Origin: Anthostomella pinea
Taxonomy: Eukaryota > Ascomycota > Sordariomycetes > Xylariales > Xylariaceae
NCBI GenBank assembly: GCA_963556695.1
Contig: CAUWAG010000007.1
Coordinates: forward strand, 1,736,001-1,800,000
Length of the DNA stretch: 64,000 bases
Direction: 5' to 3'
Shown: positions 56,563 to 64,000 of the stretch, piece after piece
How the letters are laid out: every line of letters starts with the position of its first letter
Numbering within the stretch: the stretch's first letter is position 1
Made by a program: the position numbers and the translations under genes
Notes under the pieces: generated by a model
The model's input: the letters and a program-made list of their open reading frames with translations, nothing else
The model's database searches: none
Told to the model about the DNA's origin: nothing

Positions 56563-59500
56563 TGCCGGTACACCTGGCACAGTGGAACGCAGGAGCTTCG
56601 AAACAGAACGTAGCCTTGGCAATCCGGGGTGGGGAGGATAAGGACGGGATAAAGGGACCGGCGGACGTGATCGCAATCCAGGAGCCATGGATTGGCCCTG
56701 AGAATGCCATTTACTGCCCGGCCAGCTGCAAGTACATACCGATCTACTCAGGGCATGGCAGGGCGATGCTGTACATTAACAAGAAGTTCGCCTCGGAGGC
56801 ATGGCAGGCACGCGCAGGGCACAATTGGGCAGCGGTCACGTTCCGCTTGCAGGAAGGTGTCTTGAACATTATATCGCTATATAATGAGCCGGTATCGAGC
56901 GGGAACCGCGCACCCCTGTTCCAGGCGATTGCTAACAAGAGGTGGGAGGGCAGGGTTGTCTTAGCAGGCGATATTAACCTCCACCACCCGATATGGGATA
57001 CACACAGAAGAACCACGCTAGGTACAGAGACCGAGGAACTTTTAACGCTTGTTCAAACGATGAACCTAGAACTAGTGACACTAAGAGGAATGACCACAAG
57101 GATGGGGCATGATCAGAGGGACTCCACGATAGACCTCATCTGGGCCCACCCACTCCTGAAGGCAGAGCTGGAGATCCCACCGGAGTGGGAGGGCTCAGAC
57201 CACCTGCCACAGATGGTACAAATTCACACCGAGACATCGAAACAAAACGCGGCCCTGCCAGGTTGGTCGTGAAAGATAATGGACAAAACAACGGTCCAAG
57301 TCGAAGGCTTGAAGATTGCGCCTCCAGGAGGAGCCGGATCTATCAAGGATCTGGAAGAGTATATCGACAAGCTGCTTGAGCAGCTCCAAGACATTGCAGA
57401 CGCCTCCACAAGGAAAAAAGGGCCTAATTCCGGGTTCGAACAGAAGTGGTGGAACAAGGACGTCGGTCGTGCAATGGCACATACGAAAGCGGCAAGAAAA
57501 CGTTATCAATCCTCCCGGTCGGATCGAGACTTTGAAGGCCTAGCAAAGGCGAGACGGGTGCAGAAACAGACCATCAATAAAGCCCAGACAAAAACATGGC
57601 GTTACCTCACAGCAGCAGCGTCCAAAGATAATAAGAAGCTTTGGGACCTTGAAAGGGCGGCACGGCTGCGCGGGTTCAAACCACGAGAGGCGGGAACGCT
57701 CCCGTCCTTAAGGAAACCCGGCTCAATGGGAGGCCTGACATCTAAGTTCAACGAGCAGGTAGATATCTTATCAGGGAAATTCTTCCCTTCCCCAACATCG
57801 GACTTGTCTAATATTCCGGAAGATTTCGACACCGGACTAGACCCCTTTGAAGGGAAGTTTGCCATAAGCAGGAAGGTAGACGAGACGGACATTAAGGCAG
57901 TTCTTGACTTGATGAAGCCCTGAAAGGCCCCAGGCTGGGACTTTCTGCCAGCAGGATTCCTTAAAATGTGCGGCAAACCGCTGAGAGTGGCCCTGGCAGA
58001 GGTCGCGGAATGCTCGTTTGTTCTGGGCAAGTGGCTAAAGCAGTTCAAAACAGCATTAATAGTGGTATTACCGAAAGCCGGAAAGACACCAGAAGAGAAG
58101 ACCCTTCCAGGGGCCTACCGGCCTATCGCGCTTCTTAGCTGCATAAGGAAAGTCATAGAGAAAGTTATCGGTAACCGTATGATGGAGGCAGCGGAGACAC
58201 ACGGGCTCCTTCCCGAGGGCCAAATGGGGAACCGTAAGGGCAGGTCAACAGAACATGCGATCCGCATGGTAGTCAAAGCAGTCTATGCAGGATGGAGCTA
58301 CGGTGCGGTAGCCACGCTGATGCAGCTGGACATCATGGGGGCCTTCGATGCCATCGTCTTTACGCGGCTCTGCCACATTCTATGGAAGAAGGGATACCCT
58401 ATGTAAATTATCAGATGGATGAAAAGCTATACTAACGGACGGTTGGCTAAGCTCCTTTTCGATGAAAAAGAGTCAGCAGCCCGAGAGTTGAGTCCTGGAG
58501 TCCCCCAGGGGTCCCCAGCGTCCCCCATCCTCTTCCTGTTATATGTTGCCACACTGTATGAGAAGCTTGAAGCAGCAGGCTTGCCCATGATGGTAGTGGG
58601 CTTTGCTGATGATACCAACATGCTGGCGGTCCACCCGGACGCCAAGAGGAATTGCGAAGTCCTTGAAGAGGCATACCAGGTATGCGAGAGGTGGTCGGTT
58701 CGCCACGGAATGCAGTTCAAAAAAAAAAAAAGCGAGGTTATACATTTTACGCGGCAGCGGGAAGAAATCCTGGATCCGGTCCGAAACGGGATGGTCCTGG
58801 TAAAGCCGGTACCGTCAGCTAGGTTCCTTGGAGTATACCTAGACAGAAAGTTGCGATAGAACAGGCACCTAAAAGAGATGAAAGCAAAGATAGAACGCCA
58901 GATCTTCGGCCTCACTAGGATAGCGGCCTCCACGTGGGGATGTAGCGCGGCGCGAGCCTGGGAGGTATACACCAAAGTGGTACAAAGCGCCATCGCCTTT
59001 GGCGCGACGGCGTGGCATACGCCATCAGAGAGCAACCAGGCCCAAGGGCTAGCGAAGAAGATGCTCACCACGCAAGCGGCGTGTTTAAGGGTGGTGGCAG
59101 GGGCCTTTAAAGCCACGCTGCGACATTTGCTAGAGACAGAGACCGGTTGTCCCCTGCTGGACGCATACCTGGATATGAGGGTGGCGGTGTTTGAAGGTCG
59201 AATGTACGGAGAGGCCGGTAGACACGTTACTGCCAAAACAAGAAAGGTGGAAGAGAGGGCGAGAGACACAAGGTTGGCGGTAATGGAAGCCGCAAGGAGA
59301 CCCGCGCAAGGCGGCAGGCGGGGGAGAGGTCGGTCTCGGCGGTCGCCTTACGCAACAGCGTCCCCGCAGAAAGATAACCTAACGGACCGGAAGGAGACGA
59401 TCCTAAAGTGGCTGGGCCAAGACCACCCGAAACAGGCACTGGAGAGGTCGTGGAGGAGTCGATGGATAGTTGCCGTCGCAAGAGCCAGCCAGACGGGAGT

Positions 59501-60143
59501 TGCTGCGAGGTCGCCAGCAGCTCAAGGAGAATTCCCACAGGAGCTCGTAGGGGCGGTCCCGCAGTATTACTACGGACTGCAGAAACACGAGGCGTCTGCC
59601 CTATGCCAGGTCCGGACAGAGACCATCGGCTTGAGGGCTTTCCTGTTCTAGAGGAGAGTGCCAGGAGAGGCTACACCACGTTGTGACTGCGGCGAGAAGG
59701 AGACGGCATACCACGTGACGTTTCGATGCCCTCTATACGCGGCCCAAAGAGGCAGACTGCAAGCCTCTCTTGGGACGAGAACGTTGCGGTTAAGGAGAGA
59801 CTTCGAGAGCTTATTGTCAGATCCGGACGAGACCCCAAAATTTATACGGTGGTTTTTGAGACTAGGGCTACTGGGGATGTTCTCACTAGCAAGGAAGCTA
59901 AGCGGTGACGAGGTGGCCCAACAAGCGCCAAAGAGCCGGACCGCAGAGGATATAGAACAGTACCGGATAGAATGGAGAAGGAGGGGGGATATGGTAATAG
60001 GGATATCACGAGGGGGAGGGGAAATATCACGAGGGGGAGGGGAAATATCACGAGGGGGAGGGGGAATATCACAAGGGGGAGGGGAAATATCACGAGGGGG
60101 AAGAAGTCTCAGGGGCCAAGGGATGCGCGCCCTATCAGGTTAA
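56562..60143 (+). pseudogene. LINE ORF2: endonuclease plus reverse transcriptase, five stops
   Basis: About 1,190 codons in one frame with no indel, broken by stops at about 57270, 57921, 58404, 58857 and 59649. APE-type endonuclease (about residues 1-225): LAQWNAGASKQN, IQEPWIG, AGDINLHHPIWD, DSTIDLIW, SDHLP. Reverse transcriptase: GAYRPIALLSCIRKVIEKV, GNRKGRSTEHAI, LDIMGAFD, SPGVPQGSPASPILFLLY and the catalytic GFADDTN (about residue 682). A C-terminal zinc motif CDCGEKETAYHVTFRC is present. I see no RNase H domain. The C-terminus carries a 21-bp minisatellite coding for ISRGGGE. Confidence 0.9.
60003..60107 (+). repeat. 21-bp minisatellite x5 in ORF2 tail
   Basis: Units start at 60003, 60024, 60045, 60066 and 60087 (ATATCACGAGGGGGAGGGG-). 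The period is a multiple of three, so the reading frame is kept. Confidence 0.9.
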
Positions 60144-60338
60144 TCAAGGCGGTGAAGGTCATGACATACAACTGTAGCAAACCGCGGCGGCGCCGTAACG
60201 AAGCCAGAACTAGACCGTAGCGTGGGGGTTTTCATCCCATGCGGGATTTTATCACACGGAGATAGATCGTAGGAGGTCTGCATGCCGGACGACTCTCCGA
60301 GATGTCCATACGGCGGGTCAGCGTATGAGTAATAATAA

Positions 60339-60351
60339 TAATTATACCGGA
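60339..60351. repeat. Target-site duplication of LINE, right
   Basis: TAATTATACCGGA, identical to 54904-54916. Confidence 0.9.
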
Positions 60352-61107
60352 ACGTTTATAAAAAACTATAATCATTTTTTTATTGAATATGTTGAAACAG
60401 GCTTGAACGATCAATCATAATACTCGAGTATGGGGTCAAGGTCATGATGTTGCTGATGGTTGGATTGAGAGGAATCTAGCTGGACTCGAAGGTCTGGCCA
60501 AGTGCCCTCTCAATCCACTATCTTATCTTATCTAATCATACATGTGGGTCCTGGTATAGATGGTTTGCAGTCTGGAATCGCATGGATCCAACAGTAGTAA
60601 TATCTTTATATTAATTACCGTACGTAAGTATTAATCAGGTCAATTTTAAATAATGATTATTGAATTAAAATGTTACGTTCGTATTAATCAAAATCGAAAC
60701 AATAACGAACCTTTAAAACATATAACGTAAGCTTTTATATTAAAAAATGGAAACTCTATATATTAATATATAAGCTATAAGTCTTTATATAATATAAGGT
60801 ATATTCAGTCCGAATTTAAACGACATAAAATATCTTAATCGTTGTCTTATAATATTATCATATGATAATCATATAAAACATGGTCGTTATAAATAATATA
60901 TTTGACGATAATAAAAACAAAATAAATAAAGCTAATAATTTCGGTAATAAGTTAATATTATTATTAATAACGAACGAAAAAAAAACGAGAAAATATATAA
61001 TAAACTTTACGAGAAACCTCTTTAATTATAATATTAAAAAAGCGGCTTATATAATACGGATTAATCGTTACCGTGAAATAGTAAACGAAATATTTAAAGC
61101 TGTTAGA
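60352..61107. other. AT-rich degraded block
   Basis: Strongly AT-rich except for 60420-60600. An 83-codon frame (60880-61131) is low-complexity Asn/Lys/Ile and not credible as a gene. Confidence 0.5.
60391..60432 (+). repeat. Interspersed motif, direct copy 1
   Basis: ACAGGCTTGAACGATCAATC followed by ATAATACTCGAGTAT; nearly identical to 61108-61150. Confidence 0.85.
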
Positions 61108-61150
61108 ACAGGCTTGAACGATCAATCATAATACTCGAGTATTGGGTCCG
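61108..61150 (+). repeat. Interspersed motif, direct copy 2
   Basis: Same motif as 60391-60432, ending in the palindrome AATACTCGAGTATT. Confidence 0.85.
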
Positions 61151-61860
61151 TAGCTTGCGTTGAGTGCTGTTCTTCCACTGTTCAAAAGCTGGGTTTTGAC
61201 CGTCACTCAGCTTTGTAGGGTCTGCCAGCTTGATAGAATGTCGCATGGCATTTGAGGTTGATGCCATAGAAGCTGGGGTCATTGTGTATGGAGAACCTGT
61301 TTCCAAAGAAGGAAAGGCTCGTTCTTCTTGTGGTGCGCTGAAATGCACAGACTGTCGTTCTGTTGTGGGCCTTGGTGGCTCAGACCTCAGGATCCGGCTG
61401 TGTAGTTTGGTTTGTAGTCTGGCTAGCTGCTCTGGTGTAAGCACATCCAGGTTGAAGAGCAAGGGGTCGTCTGATCGGCCAGAGCACCGCTCATGATTGG
61501 TGCCATGGGCTGGGTCTGTGGGTCCTGGGATGTGATCCTGGAGGAAGATGGAGACGATGAAGCGTTTAAGGGAGATTTACTGTGGGTCAAAGCGGCCTTT
61601 GATCGCGTGTTTGGCTTGCTCCGGCCCCCTCGTGCCTTGGTTCTCTGTTTCTTTGGGGGAAGGTTGTTGGTATTGGGGGATGTTTGGATAGGTTGAGCTG
61701 GTCTTCCAGTCCCTTTAGAACTATCCTGATGTTCTGGAATGATAATGGTACTCATCGTCATAATGTGTTGGACAGAATCAGTGGTAATAATAAGTGGGAT
61801 AATAAAGTCTTGGGATAGGTGGGTATTTGGAGACACTGCACCTGTCACTGCTAGAGGCAA
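61151..61860 (-). pseudogene. Ty3/gypsy-like gag fragment
   Basis: Minus-strand frames 61860-61423 and 61462-61103 together resemble the N-terminal part of a fungal gypsy gag: a Ser/Lys/Pro-rich head (KKQRTKARGGRSKPNTRSK), then LTPEQLARLQTKLHS and IKLADPTKLSDGQNPAFEQW (the conserved gag entry motif). A one-base shift at about 61470 joins them. The remainder of gag and all of pol are missing. The upstream piece up to TGTGACGGCC (minus strand, about 62137) may be the 5' LTR. Confidence 0.6.
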
Positions 61861-62137
61861 AACTCCTTACAGTGGTGATTTGAACACAAGGCTTCTAATT
61901 TGGTATGGGCTAGTCTCGATATTATGTCACGGCGAGCATACTGAGGAGTTGGGACATCGCCTGCAACAAGCAGCTATTACTCTATTAACGAGAATATCAA
62001 GACTAGAGAGAAAAGGAAAAGAGAGAGAGATAGGTACAGTAGGAGGTTGCCCCTTTAAGGGGATCCTCTGGTCAGATCCTTCCCCTATTGGGAAGTATCC
62101 ACTTGTCATGTGAGAAGGTCTGTGCAGGCCGTCACAA
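61861..62137 (-). mobile_element. Possible 5' LTR and leader of the gag fragment
   Basis: On the minus strand the segment starts TGTGACGGCCTGCAC, a typical LTR start. No second copy is found in the window, so its length is unknown. Confidence 0.35.
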
Positions 62138-62175
62138 TACTCGAGTATTATGATTGATCGGTCAAGCCTGTGCCA
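62138..62175 (-). repeat. Interspersed motif, inverted copy
   Basis: Inverted relative to 61108-61150 with one internal mismatch; flanks the gag fragment on its other side. Confidence 0.8.
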
Positions 62176-62494
62176 ACATATACGGCTTTAATTATTAATA
62201 CCTACCTACAGTATTAATATAAAGATATTATTACTATAAATTATTACATAATATATTTTCTATCGATATTGAACTTTTACATAGTTACAAAGGTATCGGT
62301 TTTTATAAAGTAGTATGTGATTAATTTTAATAGTAACTTTTAGGGCCCAATGACGTACACTGTCATATCGTCATTCACTGCAGCTCTCCGTGGAGAATGA
62401 CGACGCCCACACGGATTGAATCTCGTCCGTCGTGCTAGATGCGACTATATGAACCTCTATCTTCTATATACGTCTAATCCCATATCAAGGCGTA

Positions 62495-64000
62495 TTAATG
62501 GAAAGAAGCCGTACTGCCAGCCCGAACATCACTCGGCTGCGGGAACGACAGCCGGTGGTTGCTCAGTCCCATCTCCGAGCCCTGGCGGATGGACATGGTG
62601 CGGGTATTGGTACGCACGCTGGGCGTCCCTGGGCCAGGGCGCGGCTGGAACGACAGGCTGCGGTTGGGGCCGGCCCGGAGCTGCTCGAGCTTCTCCGGGT
62701 CCTTCTGGGCCAGTTCCTCTACGTCGATGTCGTCGTCTTGACCGGGGTTTGCCATCTGCGTGAACCGGTTAGTGACTGCGCAATGGGGTTGCTTAGGGTA
62801 TGGAACGTGGGCTTACCTCGTATTCCAGAGTCTTGATGAAGCGGTAGAATACCACGGCTGCTACGGCGCCGATCACAGGACCCAGCCCTGGAACATTATC
62901 AGTATATTTGTTTTGCCAGCGCAAGCATGAAAAACGTGGCTGGACTGGAACTTACAGTAGATCCAGTGTTCCTTATCGAACGCTAGCGTAACCACGCAAG
63001 GACCAAAGCTGCGCGCCGGATTGAGCGAGCCCCCAGTGAACTGTACGGCAACCATCTCGGAGATAAAGAGCGACAAGCCAATACCAATAGGCGCAATGAA
63101 CGTAGCGCGGTGCTTTTCCTTAGCCAACATGAAAATGGTAAAGACCAGCTGGGCCGTACAGACGGCCTCGATGAACACGCCCTCCGCAACGGTCGTCCCC
63201 TGCCCGAGAGTCGTGCGCACATTGAAGTTCTGAGGGAATAGATAGCGCACGATAACCGAAGCAAGAAGCGAACCGAGGATCTGAGAAACGAACAGGAACC
63301 ACGCGCGGGTGAGCGGAATGGCCTTGACCAGGTACATGCCCAGGGTAACGGCCGGGTTAAACAGGCCACCGCTGATACGGAAAAAGACCCAGGCATTAAC
63401 CAGGAGGGAAAAGCCGAATGCGAGCGAGATGTATAACTGCACGTTGACGTCAAAGCCGACCGCTTCGCCCGTCGTGGACTGGGCCGGGGTCTGCGAGCGG
63501 ATGTTGGCCACCTCGGTTCCGGCAAACGCAAACAGCAGGAACATGGTGGTTCCGATTAGCTCGCCCAGGCTCGCGACAAAGTGGTGCTTCAGGTCCGAAT
63601 TCATCCACGCGGTCAGCGGCAGTCGCAACACCTCGGCCTTCTGTTCTACATTGAGGTCTTTCCATCCGAATTCCGGGGCCGCGTCGAAGCCTTGCTGGTC
63701 GAATGCGCTCTCGCCATGGTAGGCGCCGCGCATCTCAAACTGCGGCTGTCTTACGGCCATCTCCTCATCTGGTATGCGCGGAGCTCTGGTGAAGGGCTGC
63801 TGCTGCGGCGTGAGCTGTGGACGGATAGGAGACGCGTCTCGGTCATCGTGGTATGAGTACCGGTTATAGTTCGTGCGCGGCGGGTAGGAGACGGGGCGAT
63901 TTCGACGGGGTCGGGTCTGGCGTGGCGTGGTCCTCTCGTAGTACTGGCCGTCATCCCGGTCTCCATCCTCTCGCTCGTAGGAATCGTCTTCCGCCTCATC
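62495..64000 (-). CDS. Aquaporin/aquaglyceroporin (MIP family), 5' partial
   Basis: Membrane channel for water or small solutes. Exons: 64000 or beyond to 62956, 62887-62817, 62755-62495. Both pore motifs are canonical: GGLFNPAVTLGMYL and GGSLNPARSFGPCVV. Six helices can be traced, beginning with ASLGELIGTTMFLLFAFAGTEVAN. The ATG at 63760 (MAVRQPQFEMRGAYHGES) would give 378 aa. The frame is, however, open without a stop for 80 more codons to the window edge and encodes an Arg/Asp/Tyr-rich tail (YYERTTPRQTRPRRNRPVS), typical of long N-terminal extensions of fungal MIPs, so the start is probably outside. The cytosolic C-terminus is Ser-rich. Confidence 0.9.

Larger units (their letters stand above)
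54917..60338 (+). mobile_element. Tad/I-like LINE retrotransposon, full length, mutated
   Basis: A 5.4-kb non-LTR retrotransposon with 5' leader, ORF1, ORF2, a 3' UTR and a 3' tail of TAA repeats (about 60330-60340). It is bounded by identical 13-bp target-site duplications. Both ORFs carry premature stops. It appears structurally complete, not 5' truncated, because ORF1 is preceded by a leader. Confidence 0.9.

Noticed and set aside
58720..58735. Poly-A run in LINE ORF2 as a frameshift site
   Set aside because: The frame continues correctly on both sides of the A run, so no shift is needed.
60880..61131. Asn/Lys/Ile-rich 83-codon frame
   Set aside because: Product of AT-rich mutated sequence, not a credible protein.

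Overview
The window is nuclear DNA of a filamentous ascomycete (Pezizomycotina, probably Sordariomycetes). Evidence: many short introns (about 50-120 bp) with GTRNGT donors and CTAAC-like branch points, recognisably fungal orthologues, fungus-specific families (SAT4-type rhodopsin-domain protein, HET fragment, DUF7730-type protein), and Fot1/pogo and Tad-like transposons carrying RIP-type (C:G to T:A) damage.

Region 1 (1-26.1 kb) is conserved housekeeping sequence with intact, mostly spliced genes: centrin (partial), epsin with ENTH domain, secreted glutaminyl cyclase-type M28 protein, a Sas3/Mst2-like MYST acetyltransferase with a PHD finger, complex I subunit NDUFA1/MWFE, the tRNA 2-thiolation enzyme Ncs6/Ctu1, ribosomal protein eL8, a beta-carbonic anhydrase, an ornithine cyclodeaminase-family protein, a PTS2-bearing peroxisomal 3-ketoacyl-CoA thiolase and a secreted ferritin-like protein. 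Two details stand out: a 4-nt microexon in NDUFA1 and two adjacent in-frame, stop-free introns inside the PHD finger.

Region 2 (26.1-48.9 kb) is accessory and partly decayed. It holds a truncated asparaginase, a rhodopsin-domain protein, a broken O-methyltransferase, two divergently transcribed paralogous AIG1-like GTPases, a DUF7730-like protein, a mitochondrial sulfide:quinone oxidoreductase (intact), an N-terminally truncated HET protein abutting a broken kinase, a C2H2 protein with a tRNA-like element in its tail, and a short-chain dehydrogenase. Five otherwise good genes each need exactly one +1 or -1 correction, in several cases at a homopolymer. This means either decay or assembly error.

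Region 3 (49-62.4 kb) is an AT-rich transposon island. It has an LTR-like segment, two convergent 1,860-bp Fot1/pogo elements (one intact, one with a single nonsense codon), a complete 5.4-kb LINE bounded by a 13-bp target-site duplication, and a fragment of a Ty3/gypsy-like gag. The two pogo elements are near-identical in catalytic core and tail but differ together in DNA-binding domain and terminal repeats. Region 4 (62.5-64 kb) returns to conserved sequence with an aquaporin gene that runs off the window.
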